A stretch of DNA of 64,000 bases from Paucisalibacillus globulus DSM 18846 (lineage in GTDB: Bacteria > Bacillota > Bacilli > Bacillales > Amphibacillaceae). Positions 8,717 through 17,762 of the stretch are shown in pieces (within the stretch, counting starts at the first letter, position 1; every line of letters begins with the position of its first letter). Made by a program: the position numbers and the translations under genes. The stretch spans positions 272,023 to 336,022 of the forward strand of contig NZ_KI519435.1 of the NCBI RefSeq assembly GCF_000482485.1, given 5' to 3'. The notes under the pieces were generated by a model, which saw nothing but the letters and a program-made list of their open reading frames with translations, had not been told where the DNA came from and ran no database searches.

Positions 8717-9808
8717 CTATTTTCCAATACATTCTTGAGGAATCCATCCTACCTCACCACTAACTTTCTTTATTAGAACATAACCCTCACAATTATCATC
8801 TACTATTTTCACATACTCACCGATATGGACAGTTAAAAACGTCACGCTAACGTCATCTTTACAAAAATACTTACCCTCTTGTTCAACTAAATACTCATTT
8901 TTAATCCACTGGGTTATTCCTAGATTGACATTTTCACATCGTGTAAAATACTTATCACGCTCAATTATTTTCATTTCATAATTAGGATATGTAACCGTTC
9001 CAATTCTGTTTGGGTTATTCAAGTGCTCTTTTACAATCTTTACTTCCATTTTCGGAGTATCCACATAAACAGAAGAATAATCGCCATTCTCGATAATTAA
9101 AGCATTGAGCTGACCATCTCTTTTAATTTGGTTACCACCATCGATTGAAATAATTCGCTTTTCCAGATCAATCAACGGGTTATGTGAACTAACCTGGTGG
9201 GAACGGTAATTTACTACCGGCCAATGACCCACTATCACCGTTTTCTCTGATTGATGTCCCTTTTCCCAAAAAGACTGCGCATAGAGTGCTGTAGTTTCTT
9301 CCGTTTCATACCAATCTACTTGGTTATTAATTCCAGCATGAATGATAATATGTTCCTCCATCTCATATGCAACAGGAAGTGATTCTAACCAATCAATCTC
9401 ACTTCGAAAATTTTCACGATAAAAGTTTGCTAGTTCCTTTAAACTTGTGAAATCTTTAATGGTTTTATCATGTTGAGCCATCATCTCATTTAAAATAGAA
9501 TAGTTCCTATTCTCCATGTAGGCTAGAATACCTTCATTTCCATCAAACACGTAACGGTGTACCACATCACAATTACCTTTTGTAATAAATACATTTTCAT
9601 TGGTAGATGCTAACTTTCGAACATAAGCAACTACGTCCAGACTACTAGGACCCTTTTCACAAAGATCCCCATTGATGAAAAGGTAATCCTGATTCGTATG
9701 GTTCACTTTTTCTAATAGTCTTTTAAAAAGAGGAAGATTTCCATGTATGTCCGATATAATAATTATCCGTTTTGATTTTTCGAGTGTTAATCTTTGAACC
9801 TCAATCAT
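8717..9808 (-). CDS. Calcineurin-like metallophosphoesterase with C-terminal extension
   Basis: The ATG at 9808 (behind GGGGG) overlaps the stop of the upstream GrpB-family gene by 8 bp, so the two are translationally coupled. The 363-residue protein has the full metallophosphatase motif set: SDIHGN, NGDLCEKGP, KGNCD, HAGINN and VGHWPV, as in PrpE/ApaH-like phosphatases. The last ~100 residues (from about VTYPNYEMKI) end in YVKIVDDNCEGYVLIKKVSGEVGWIP, which resembles an SH3-like fold. The substrate is unknown; diadenosine tetraphosphate or phosphoprotein are family options. Confidence 0.82.
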   Translation of the reverse strand: MIEVQRLTLEKSKRIIIISDIHGNLPLFKRLLEKVNHTNQDYLFINGDLCEKGPSSLDVVAYVRKLASTNENVFITKGNCDVVHRYVFDGNEGILAYMENRNYSILNEMMAQHDKTIKDFTSLKELANFYRENFRSEIDWLESLPVAYEMEEHIIIHAGINNQVDWYETEETTALYAQSFWEKGHQSEKTVIVGHWPVVNYRSHQVSSHNPLIDLEKRIISIDGGNQIKRDGQLNALIIENGDYSSVYVDTPKMEVKIVKEHLNNPNRIGTVTYPNYEMKIIERDKYFTRCENVNLGITQWIKNEYLVEQEGKYFCKDDVSVTFLTVHIGEYVKIVDDNCEGYVLIKKVSGEVGWIPQECIGK

Positions 9809-10331
9809 GTAGATTGCCCCCATTTTCATACCAACGTAGTGCCTTCTTTTCTATTTCTAAAGCTAAACGATTCTTTCCAGTAATATAGGAATCTACATCA
9901 AATGGATACATCATTGCTAACTTCTCTTTTAAATCACCATACCGTTTAGCATCTTCTGGGTTTACTCGTAAGTAATCCCTAAATGCTAAATGACGTTCTA
10001 TTTCTTTGCATCCTTTTTCATAGATATGTACATGATGTGTCCTGTTATCGCCACCTTTTTGGAAATACCTGCGTCCTTTGATTCCATTCTCCCCTTTAGG
10101 TGTATAGCCTATGCTTATCATTTTCTCATTATATTTATCCATTCTAGTAATCTCATGAACTACTGGCATAATGTCAATAATTGGTTTTGCCGAGAGTCCT
10201 GGTACAGAAGTACTTCCGATATGATATATTTCTAGTATTTCAGATTTAAAGATTTCATTTAGTTTTAATGCTTCTATTTGAAATTGCCTACTCCATCCAT
10301 TGTTATAAGGTGTAACGGTAATCTTTCTCAT
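9801..10331 (-). CDS. GrpB family protein
   Basis: The start at 10331 (behind GGGAG) gives 176 residues. The motif IYHIGSTSVPGLSAKPIIDIMPVV is the nucleotidyltransferase-like core of the GrpB (UPF0157) family, with RYFQKGGDNRTHHVHIYEKG and a C-terminal helical part. Family members are uncharacterised or linked to CoaE. It forms a two-gene operon with the overlapping phosphoesterase downstream. Confidence 0.82.
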   Translation of the reverse strand: MRKITVTPYNNGWSRQFQIEALKLNEIFKSEILEIYHIGSTSVPGLSAKPIIDIMPVVHEITRMDKYNEKMISIGYTPKGENGIKGRRYFQKGGDNRTHHVHIYEKGCKEIERHLAFRDYLRVNPEDAKRYGDLKEKLAMMYPFDVDSYITGKNRLALEIEKKALRWYENGGNLHD

Positions 10332-10478
10332 ATTCTCTCCCATTTTCATAATCTTCTACCAAAATTTTATCATTAATTTCTAGTATTACAATTGAAATTC
10401 TCTCTTTTAGAGCTTCTACTTCCCAATATTACCCATAAATATTACAATGTTAGTAGTGCATTTAGGGGGAAATAATTC

Positions 10479-11036
10479 ATGAAGTTTACATCAAAGGAAG
10501 TATTTTCAATACCAAATATCTTATCCTACATAAGATTACTATTAATACCTGTCTTCGTTTATATTTACTTAACTGCTGATAGCACAGAGGACTATTATGT
10601 GGCAGCAATAATCATTCTTTTTTCTGGGCTGACAGATATGTTGGATGGACTTATTGCTCGTAAATTTAATCAGATTACAGAACTCGGAAAAACGGTTGAT
10701 CCAGTTGCGGATAAACTAACACAGGCGGCAATTGTTGGATGTTTAATGTTTCGATATGAATATATGTGGATACTTGTCGTACTACTAGTTATTAAGGAAC
10801 TATTTATGGGAATCAATGGACTTATTCTACTTAAAAAGGGTAGAAAACTAGATGGGGCCATGTGGTTTGGTAAGGTTTCCACGGCAGTGTTTTACGCAGC
10901 CACCTTTATACTAATTGGCTTTCCGGAAATTAGTACCCACTTTGCTACTATCTTAATGCTGATAACCGGTGGGTTCTTGGGACTATCATTTATAATGTAT
11001 ATTCCTGAATTTTTAAAGCTTTATCGAAAAGCATAA
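10479..11036 (+). CDS. CDP-alcohol phosphatidyltransferase family protein
   Basis: A 185-residue membrane protein with 5-6 helices. The signature D-x2-D-G-x2-A-R-x8-G-x3-D-x3-D is complete in DMLDGLIARKF...LGKTVDPVADK (residues about 50-76). Such enzymes move a phosphatidyl group from CDP-diacylglycerol to an alcohol, as PgsA does with glycerol-3-phosphate. It is not next to cinA, the usual pgsA neighbour, so it may be a paralogue with another acceptor. AGGGGG lies upstream and a strong terminator follows. Confidence 0.85.
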   Translation: MKFTSKEVFSIPNILSYIRLLLIPVFVYIYLTADSTEDYYVAAIIILFSGLTDMLDGLIARKFNQITELGKTVDPVADKLTQAAIVGCLMFRYEYMWILVVLLVIKELFMGINGLILLKKGRKLDGAMWFGKVSTAVFYAATFILIGFPEISTHFATILMLITGGFLGLSFIMYIPEFLKLYRKA

Positions 11037-11066
11037 AAGAGAGAATCAAGAGAGGTTTAATTAAAG

Positions 11067-11103
11067 AAAATCACCACCCGTATGACATTTAGGTGGTGAT
11101 TTT
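11067..11103 (+). terminator. Rho-independent terminator
   Basis: AAAATCACCACC (11067-11078) pairs with GGTGGTGATTTT (11092-11103), followed by more T residues. Confidence 0.88.
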
Positions 11104-11178
11104 TTTAAAAGTGCATTTACTATTTGACTTTTCAATCTGCCTACTCGTAATTTTCTTGAAAGCAACCTTATATACCGG

Positions 11179-11790
11179 TTAAATCAATCGATATCGATTC
11201 TTCGGCCTTCCCTTCTTGCCATATTGTGAGACGACCTCCACTTCTCCCTTACCTTCCAAATAATTTAAGTACCGATGTACGGTTTGATAAGCAATTGGCA
11301 GTGATTCCTTAATTTCATCGATAGTTATTGCTTCCTCCTGATAGAGTAGGTGATTTTTTATAGACATTAATGTATCTTGTTTTATCCCTTTATCCACAAA
11401 TGCACTACTATGCTCCTCCGTAAGCTTACTAACCTTTAAATTCAAACGAATTCTAGATATCAAATCCGGTGCTTTTATAGGCTTTAGTGCAAAATCTGTT
11501 GCTCCAGCCTTCATGAAGGAATCCGCTACCTCCTGTCTCTCATCAACCGTTAATACAATAATTGGTACATGTTCATTGTGTTTACGTATGTCTTTCGTTG
11601 TTGTAATGCCGTCCCCATTAGGTAAGTGATAGTCCATAAGAACAAGGTCTGGATTCATTTTTTCAAATAATGTAACCGCGTCCTTTCCATTTCCTGCTTC
11701 TAACACATTCCATTCTGCATACTGACAGATTTCTTTCAATGTAAAACGGATACTTTCATTGTCATCAACGACTAAGATCGTTATACTCAT
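11179..11790 (-). CDS. Response regulator, CitB/DcuR-like
   Basis: The ATG at 11790 follows AGGGTGGTG. The 203-residue protein has a receiver domain (residues 1-120; phosphoacceptor Asp53 in LVLMDYHLPNGDG, conserved Thr in VLTVD, Lys in ALKPI) and a C-terminal winged helix (TIDEIKESLPIAYQTVHRYLNYLEGKG) like CitT/DcuR regulators. The gene overlaps the upstream kinase by 26 bp, so the two form a pair. The target genes are unknown. Confidence 0.87.
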   Translation of the reverse strand: MSITILVVDDNESIRFTLKEICQYAEWNVLEAGNGKDAVTLFEKMNPDLVLMDYHLPNGDGITTTKDIRKHNEHVPIIVLTVDERQEVADSFMKAGATDFALKPIKAPDLISRIRLNLKVSKLTEEHSSAFVDKGIKQDTLMSIKNHLLYQEEAITIDEIKESLPIAYQTVHRYLNYLEGKGEVEVVSQYGKKGRPKNRYRLI

Positions 11791-13153
11791 AAGTTTCACC
11801 ACCCTCTTCATGAATTGGAAGTGTAATGTTCATTTGTGTATGACTACCTGGTACACTACTAACCCGAATCGTACCATGGTGATTTTCAACAACTGATTTA
11901 ACAAAGGACAAGCCAATTCCAGAAGAATTCCTGGTACTAAATCCCTCCTCCCATATAGAATGAATATGAGAGGTTTCAATTCCACGCCCATTATCCATTA
12001 TTTCAAATACTACTTGATGATTTAACCTTCTGACACTTACACGGATAGTCCCTTCACTTTCCCCAATGGAAGAGATCGCATTCTCTAATATATTGGAAAT
12101 CGCTCGAGAAAATCGTATTTTATTTACACAGATGAGAGGTAAGTAATCTTCTAGTTTTACAATAATCTCTATATTCTTTTCAGACAAAATCAAGTGGCTA
12201 GTTACATATTCCAATAGTTCCTTTATTGAAATTGGTTGTTTAATATTTTCATATAAAATTTCGGATATCATATCATTCATTTTTTGAATAGCGCTTCCCA
12301 TTCGGTCAAGATATTCTTTAATGGAAGATTCCCCTCTGCCTTTGAGTCGTAATTTAATTAAAGAAGAAAGTCCTTCCAATGTTGATAATGGTGTCTTTAA
12401 ATCATGAACTAATGAGTTTATTTCTTCATGAACCTTTGATTCTACTAATGCCATTCTTGTGGCTTTCAGTTCCATCTCATTTTCCTGTATCTTCTCCATT
12501 GCTATAATCCGCTTATTTAGTAAATACACGAGAAATGTTAAAATGACTGAAATAATTAAAAACAAAATAAAAAATAGGCTTGCTAATGTATTTAACAAAT
12601 AATTATCGTTCAAATATTGATCAATAATTTTAATACTAGTTGCGATATCGTCCGTCCCTATTCCAAATTTGGATAGCCATGGAATTAATTGCATCCACGC
12701 CACGGCAAGAAGGATAAAAGTTAATAGTATGGAATAAATAATATAAAAATTTTTTCGTCTAGGAATGAAATGCTGAACAAATAACAAAAACGCTAAGGTT
12801 AGTAAATGACTGATATAAGAGAAGCCTTCTTTGTGAAGATAGTTATATATAAAAAATATTAAAAGCATCAACATTGCATATAAAAATTGCCAAAGTAGAT
12901 TTCCATTTCTACTGAAATTGCCATAAATAATAAGAATTCCACCAAAAAGGATAAAAAAGAAAATGATACAATACTTCATTACGTAAAGAATAGAAATAAT
13001 GACTAGTTTCCCGCTATCCATTAATAGCGTACTGCCTTCCAAATTCTCTATCATGTAGGTTGACCATCCCTCTACAATTGTTGGAAGTAGGATTCCTATG
13101 ATAACGAGAATAATTCCTATCATGATGGAGGTATGATTGTCATTCTTTTTCAT
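11765..13153 (-). CDS. Sensor histidine kinase, multi-pass
   Basis: The start at 13153 follows AGGTGGTCAT. About 462 residues. The N-terminal half holds roughly six to seven membrane helices and no recognised ligand domain. The kinase core follows: H-box SLVHDLKTPLSTLEGL, N-box SNILENAISSIGES, G1 DNGRGIE and G2 SSGIGLSFVKSVV. It sits between an exported protein gene and its response regulator in one operon, so the exported protein may supply or sense the signal. Confidence 0.87.
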   Translation of the reverse strand: MKKNDNHTSIMIGIILVIIGILLPTIVEGWSTYMIENLEGSTLLMDSGKLVIISILYVMKYCIIFFFILFGGILIIYGNFSRNGNLLWQFLYAMLMLLIFFIYNYLHKEGFSYISHLLTLAFLLFVQHFIPRRKNFYIIYSILLTFILLAVAWMQLIPWLSKFGIGTDDIATSIKIIDQYLNDNYLLNTLASLFFILFLIISVILTFLVYLLNKRIIAMEKIQENEMELKATRMALVESKVHEEINSLVHDLKTPLSTLEGLSSLIKLRLKGRGESSIKEYLDRMGSAIQKMNDMISEILYENIKQPISIKELLEYVTSHLILSEKNIEIIVKLEDYLPLICVNKIRFSRAISNILENAISSIGESEGTIRVSVRRLNHQVVFEIMDNGRGIETSHIHSIWEEGFSTRNSSGIGLSFVKSVVENHHGTIRVSSVPGSHTQMNITLPIHEEGGETYEYNDLSR

Positions 13154-13178
13154 ATGACCACCTATTTTCAATTTATCC

Positions 13179-13766
13179 TTAGCGATATGCCGAATTAAAT
13201 GGAACTTCTATGTCATTTATATGATTTACGAGGGTTGTTGGAATATGATTTTCTTTTAATAATCCACGTACATCATGGTTATAATTGGAGTTTTTCAAAC
13301 CGATGTAATACGTGATGTGTGGAATTATAGTTTCAAGTAACGAATGGGTTATTGCATCCTCACGCAGGACCCCAGTGATATCTACTAAGATAACAGGGAT
13401 GGCGTTCGCCTCTGCCTCCATAATCAATTCCTTCGACCTACCATTTTCTTCCTTAATACTTCGTATGGTTTGTGAGAGACCATTTTTACTAAACCCTACG
13501 ACAATTACTACGCTTTTATAATCATATAGGTCCGCTGCTAGTGCCCTTGGTCGATAATCCGACTCTAGGTTTAACTGATCAGCAATAGATTTAAGCACAG
13601 TGCTTTCTACTGCCTGTCCTGCTGAAGTGATTAATATTTTCTCTTTAGCAATCGGAGCAGGTAAATTAGGATATGTACTAATTTTCCCACTAGAGGAGGA
13701 AACTAACAGAAAGGGCAGTATAATAGCTACACATAAGCAAACTAACGCCGGAAGAAATCGCTTCAC
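13179..13766 (-). CDS. Exported protein, partner of the downstream two-component system
   Basis: A GTG at 13766 behind GGGAGGG starts a 195-residue protein with a signal-anchor sequence (residues 4-22). The rest alternates strands and helices: EKILITSAGQAVESTVLKSI, YDYKSVVIVVGFSKNGLSQ, AIPVILVDITGV, resembling a Rossmann-like domain; it may be the DUF6305 family, recalled without checking. It lies 25 bp upstream of the histidine kinase. I infer an extracytoplasmic accessory to that kinase. Confidence 0.6.
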   Translation of the reverse strand: MKRFLPALVCLCVAIILPFLLVSSSSGKISTYPNLPAPIAKEKILITSAGQAVESTVLKSIADQLNLESDYRPRALAADLYDYKSVVIVVGFSKNGLSQTIRSIKEENGRSKELIMEAEANAIPVILVDITGVLREDAITHSLLETIIPHITYYIGLKNSNYNHDVRGLLKENHIPTTLVNHINDIEVPFNSAYR

Positions 13767-13787
13767 TTGTAAAACCCTCCCATGAAC

Positions 13788-13930
13788 AAAAGCGCAAGCG
13801 CCCGTTTAGAGACGTACGGACTGGACTGAGCCGTAGGAGATAAAGGAAACACGACGACCGTAGGGAGTCGATGTTGACTTATCGTACGGAGGTGAGGGAA
13901 GTCCGCTAGTCTCTGGGTGCTGGAGCTGGA
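13788..13930. repeat. Interspersed structured repeat, bcr-like
   Basis: This stretch is richer in G+C than its surroundings and has no coding look. Its ends pair: AGCGCCC plus AGAGAC at 13797-13813 against GTCTCT plus GGGTGCT at 13909-13921. The start, AAAGCGCAAGCGCCCG, matches from memory the intergenic repeats scattered through many Bacillus genomes. Only one copy lies in this window. It sits between the exported protein gene and the end of the ABC operon. Confidence 0.6.
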
Positions 13931-13992
13931 CGTGGCTGTTCCTACACAAGAACTTAACAAAGCCATATTTTTATACTTTCTCATCCATTAAA

Positions 13993-14020
13993 AAAGGATA
14001 AAGCCATAGCTTTATCCTTT
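13993..14020 (-). terminator. Terminator of the peptide ABC operon
   Basis: AAAGGATAAAGC (13993-14004) pairs perfectly with GCTTTATCCTTT (14009-14020) around a 4-nt loop, with a T-run on the minus strand. Confidence 0.9.
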
Positions 14021-14050
14021 ATCATACCATTTAAATTGTCAAAAATCTCA

Positions 14051-14956
14051 CTATTCTTTTAATTTCGGGTCTAAAGCATCACGTAGTCCATCCCCGAATA
14101 GGTTAAATCCTAATACAAATAGAAAAATCGCTAAACCCGGAAAAGCAACTACCCAAGGTGCATTTTGGAGTGCAGCACGCCCATCACTTAACATTGCACC
14201 CCACTCGGGAGTGGGTGGTTGTGCCCCTAAGCCAAGGAAACTCAGACCAGCAGCATCTAATATTGCTGTCCCAATTCCAAGCGTTGTTTGAACAATAATT
14301 GGAGCCATACTATTTGGTAGCACATGCCGAAATAAAATCCTACCGTGCTTCCCACCAATCGCTCGTGCAGCTTCAACATATTCCGTTTCCTTAACAGAGA
14401 GTACTGCCGAACGAACAATTCTTGCAAACTGTGGTACTCCTACAATACCAACAGCGATCATCGCGTTCGTTAAACTTGGTCCAAGAACCGCTACCAAAGC
14501 GATGGCCAATAGAATACTAGGAAACGCCATCATAATATCAATAACCCGCATAATGATTTGATCGACCCATCTACCAAAATAACCCGCTACCGCTCCAAGT
14601 ATCACTCCAACAATCATTGAAATACCAACGGCAATTAAGCCAATTCGAATAGATATCTGTGTCCCATAGACAATTCTACTAAAAATGTCACGCCCTAACT
14701 CATCTGTTCCAAGCCAATGTTCCCCTGATGGTGCTTGATAACGATCAGGAATACTTTGTGTTGTTGGATCATGGGTAGCGATGAATGGCGCTAGAATAGC
14801 CGTTACAATCAAGATAGTAATAATTATTAGCCCAATAATAGACGTTTTACTTTTTAACAATCGCAATAATGCCTCTATACCAAGGCTTTTTGATTTTTGT
14901 TGTTCTGCTATTTCCTTTGATTTAATTTCTGGATTCGGTATTGGTTGTAGCGACAA
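14051..14956 (-). CDS. Peptide ABC transporter permease, OppC/DppC/AppC type
   Basis: A TTG at 14956 is preferred because AAAGGAAG is 8 nt upstream; a GTG three codons earlier is too close to that site. About 301 residues, with one N-terminal helix, the OppC_N region, then five helices of the BPD_transp_1 domain. The EAA loop is EAARAIGGKHGRILFRHVLPN. The leading LGTDELGRDIFSRIVYG is diagnostic of the C permease. It is last in a five-gene operon and pairs with the B permease upstream. Confidence 0.9.
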   Translation of the reverse strand: MSLQPIPNPEIKSKEIAEQQKSKSLGIEALLRLLKSKTSIIGLIIITILIVTAILAPFIATHDPTTQSIPDRYQAPSGEHWLGTDELGRDIFSRIVYGTQISIRIGLIAVGISMIVGVILGAVAGYFGRWVDQIIMRVIDIMMAFPSILLAIALVAVLGPSLTNAMIAVGIVGVPQFARIVRSAVLSVKETEYVEAARAIGGKHGRILFRHVLPNSMAPIIVQTTLGIGTAILDAAGLSFLGLGAQPPTPEWGAMLSDGRAALQNAPWVVAFPGLAIFLFVLGFNLFGDGLRDALDPKLKE

Positions 14957-15004
14957 TGCTAGCACTTCCTTTCTAATGTCTTCTACAAAAGAGAAATACC
15001 CTGT

Positions 15005-16009
15005 CTATTCAAACTTAATTCTAGGATCTAAGTATTTATATAAAATATCTGTAATCAGATTAACTAACACAAAGATAATTGCGATAATCAATATAGTACT
15101 CTGAACCACCGGATAATCCCGCCCAAGAACCGCTAAATAGACATACCGACCAATTCCAGGCCATGAGAAGATTGTCTCGGTCAAAACTGCACCACCGAGT
15201 AACAAACCAAATTGTAAACCAATCACTGTTAATACAGGTAATGAGGCATTTTTTAATGCATGTTGAAAGACTATTAGCGTCTTCTTCAATCCCTTCGCAT
15301 TAGCTGTACGGATATAATCCTGACGCATAACCTCCAGCATACTAGATCTAGTCATACGGGCAATAATTGCCATCGGAATTGTTGCTAATGCTAAACCGGG
15401 CATGAGAAGGTGTGAAAACGAATCTTTAAACGCTAGCCAATTTCCTGTTAAGATACTATCTAATAAGTAAAAATTAGTGATGGTGTGCAACTCCACTCCT
15501 GTCGACAACCGGCCGCTTGGAGGCAAAATGTCAAAGGTAACAGAAAATAACCAAATCATCATGAGACCAAGCCAAAATATTGGCATAGAAACACCAAACA
15601 ACGCAGCTGTCATGCTCATATTATCAAACCATGAATACTGCTTTACTGCTGCAATTACACCAGCAATTACACCAACAATGATAGCCACAATCATTGCGAA
15701 AACAGCCAGTTCTATAGTGGCTGGTAGTTTATGAAGTAATTCCACTCCAATACTTTCCTTTGACTGGATAGATTCCCCTAAATTCCCCTTTAGAATATCA
15801 CCTAAAAACCTACCATATTGAACATAATACGGATCATTTAACCCTAGCTCTTCTTGAAGTGCTTCCAATTGACTCTGTGTTGCCTTTTCGCCTAATATAC
15901 TTCTAGCTGGATCCCCAGGAACTAAATGAATAAGGGAAAATGCAAGAATGGAGACACCTATAAGTACGGGGATTAGCATGAGTAATCTGCGAGAAATGTA
16001 TTTTATCAT
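15005..16009 (-). CDS. Peptide ABC transporter permease, OppB/DppB/AppB type
   Basis: A 334-residue inner-membrane permease with six helices. The N-terminal IPVLIGVSILAFSLIHLVPGDPA and the EAA loop YIRTANAKGLKKTLIVFQHALKNA are typical of OppB. It should form the channel with the C permease. GGAGG precedes the ATG. An intercistronic hairpin separates it from the binding-protein gene. Confidence 0.92.
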   Translation of the reverse strand: MIKYISRRLLMLIPVLIGVSILAFSLIHLVPGDPARSILGEKATQSQLEALQEELGLNDPYYVQYGRFLGDILKGNLGESIQSKESIGVELLHKLPATIELAVFAMIVAIIVGVIAGVIAAVKQYSWFDNMSMTAALFGVSMPIFWLGLMMIWLFSVTFDILPPSGRLSTGVELHTITNFYLLDSILTGNWLAFKDSFSHLLMPGLALATIPMAIIARMTRSSMLEVMRQDYIRTANAKGLKKTLIVFQHALKNASLPVLTVIGLQFGLLLGGAVLTETIFSWPGIGRYVYLAVLGRDYPVVQSTILIIAIIFVLVNLITDILYKYLDPRIKFE

Positions 16010-16046
16010 TGCTTCTTTCCTCCGTTTTTCTTAGGAATAAAGAGGT

Positions 16047-16078
16047 GTCTCATAAGAGAAATCCTCCCCTTATGAGAC
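16047..16078 (-). promoter_or_regulatory. Intercistronic hairpin within the ABC operon
   Basis: GTCTCATAAG (16047-16056) and CTTATGAGAC (16069-16078) pair over 10 bp. No U-run follows, so it probably protects or partly attenuates the message, keeping the binding protein in excess over the permeases. Confidence 0.6.
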
Positions 16079-16093
16079 AAGTCTGTACAATTT

Positions 16094-17692
16094 TTATTCC
16101 TTCATATCTAATAGATTAAAAGGTTCACTTCCTGTTGGATGTGGTACATAGTCAACTATACTGCTGCTTGCTGCAAGTGGTGGTGTTGTATGTGCAATTG
16201 GTAACCACGGTGCATCCTCATGAATAATTTCCTGGGCCTTCAAGTATAGCTCTGTGCGTTTGTCTTGGTCCATTTCAACTTGTGCAGCCTTTAGAAGGTC
16301 ATGTAATTCATCACTCTTGTAAAATGCAATATTTCCTGCCGAACCAACAGTTGCATTATCTTTATCTAGAAGGACATACATAAAGTTGTCAGGATCCCCA
16401 TTGTCCCCAGTCCATCCTAGGAATGCCATGTCATGCTCCCCATTTTCTGTTAAGGTTAAATGGGTATCCCAATCACTTTCAACAATTTCGACATTAATGT
16501 TAACAGCCTTTAGCATTTCCGTTATTGCCTGTGCCGTAATCTTAGGCTGTGGCATATAATCCCGCGGGTTAGAGAATGTATTTAATGTAATATCGAATCC
16601 ATCCGCATATCCCGCTTCAGCTAGTAGTGCCTTTGCTTTTTCAACATCATACGCATACGGTTCTACATCATCGTTATATCCCCATAGCGATGGTGGAATC
16701 GGATTCTTCGCTTCTTTTCCAATACCTTCATACAATTCAATTAGTTCTTCTTTATTAACCGCCATATTTATTGCTTGACGTACACGTTTGTCAGCCAGTG
16801 GCCCTTCCTTATCCATATTCATTGCCATATAAGCTACGTTCATAGATGGTCTACGAATAATTTGCAACGCATCATCGCCTTCAGCAGTTCCAATATCCTG
16901 TGGATTCAAACCTGTCATTAAATCAATTGTGCCTGCCTGTAGTTCCATAAAACGGGCACCATTATCTGGAATCACACGGAAAATAACTTCATCAACTTTA
17001 GCAACTTCACCAAAGTAATCATCATTTTTTGTTACCGTAATGCTATCATCTGGAACCCATTCCTCAAATACAAATGGACCCGTTCCTACTGGGTTCTTAA
17101 AATAATCATCACCATGTTCTTCAACAGCCTCAGGACTTGCCATACCAAATGGAGGCATTGCTAATGTTTGTAGGAAAGGTGCATTTGGTTCAGATAGTGT
17201 AATTGTAATTTCATGGTCACCCGTTGCCTCTACTTCTTCAATGATGCCACCCATATCCTCTTCAGAAGCACCAAACATATAACCGTAATAAACAAATTCA
17301 GCTGATGTTGTCCAGCGCTCGAAATTAAATACAACATCATCCGCAGCAAAGTCTGTTCCATCATGGAATTTGACATCATCACGTAATTGGAAGGTCCAAA
17401 CTAGTCCATCGTCACTAACTTCCCAATCCGTTGCTAATGCCGCTTTTACTTCCGTATTTTCTTCTTCGTAACGAACTAATGTATCATAAATTTGGTTTGT
17501 TACATAAATTGACTCTCCGTCTGTAACTTTAGATGGATCTAGCTGAATGGAGTCAGCTCCACGTCCGAAGACAAGTGTTTTCTTTCCACCTTCATCTTCC
17601 TTACCATCAGAGGTACTTCCAGTATCACCACTACAAGCACTAATAATCATGGCAACTACTGCCAACAACATAAATAGATAACGCTTCTTCAA
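16094..17692 (-). CDS. Peptide ABC transporter substrate-binding lipoprotein
   Basis: A 532-residue family 5 solute-binding protein. The signal peptide ends in the lipobox MIISAC (Cys20), so it is anchored to the outer face of the membrane. The SBP_bac_5 signature is seen in LATDWEVSDDGLVWTFQLR and VKFHDGTDFAADDVVFNFER. It resembles DppA/AppA dipeptide or oligopeptide receptors; the ligand (peptide, nickel chelate or other) cannot be told. It lies between the ATPase and permease genes. Confidence 0.92.
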   Translation of the reverse strand: MKKRYLFMLLAVVAMIISACSGDTGSTSDGKEDEGGKKTLVFGRGADSIQLDPSKVTDGESIYVTNQIYDTLVRYEEENTEVKAALATDWEVSDDGLVWTFQLRDDVKFHDGTDFAADDVVFNFERWTTSAEFVYYGYMFGASEEDMGGIIEEVEATGDHEITITLSEPNAPFLQTLAMPPFGMASPEAVEEHGDDYFKNPVGTGPFVFEEWVPDDSITVTKNDDYFGEVAKVDEVIFRVIPDNGARFMELQAGTIDLMTGLNPQDIGTAEGDDALQIIRRPSMNVAYMAMNMDKEGPLADKRVRQAINMAVNKEELIELYEGIGKEAKNPIPPSLWGYNDDVEPYAYDVEKAKALLAEAGYADGFDITLNTFSNPRDYMPQPKITAQAITEMLKAVNINVEIVESDWDTHLTLTENGEHDMAFLGWTGDNGDPDNFMYVLLDKDNATVGSAGNIAFYKSDELHDLLKAAQVEMDQDKRTELYLKAQEIIHEDAPWLPIAHTTPPLAASSSIVDYVPHPTGSEPFNLLDMKE

Positions 17693-17762
17693 TTCTTTTC
17701 CCCCTCATTGTTTGTAAATTTTATAAAAACCCAGGATCCTATAAGCGGAACCCTGAAATTTT

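Noticed and set aside
13763..13984. 73-codon minus-strand ORF
   Set aside because: It runs through the bcr-like repeat, has no binding site, and its serine/arginine-rich product reflects repeat composition.
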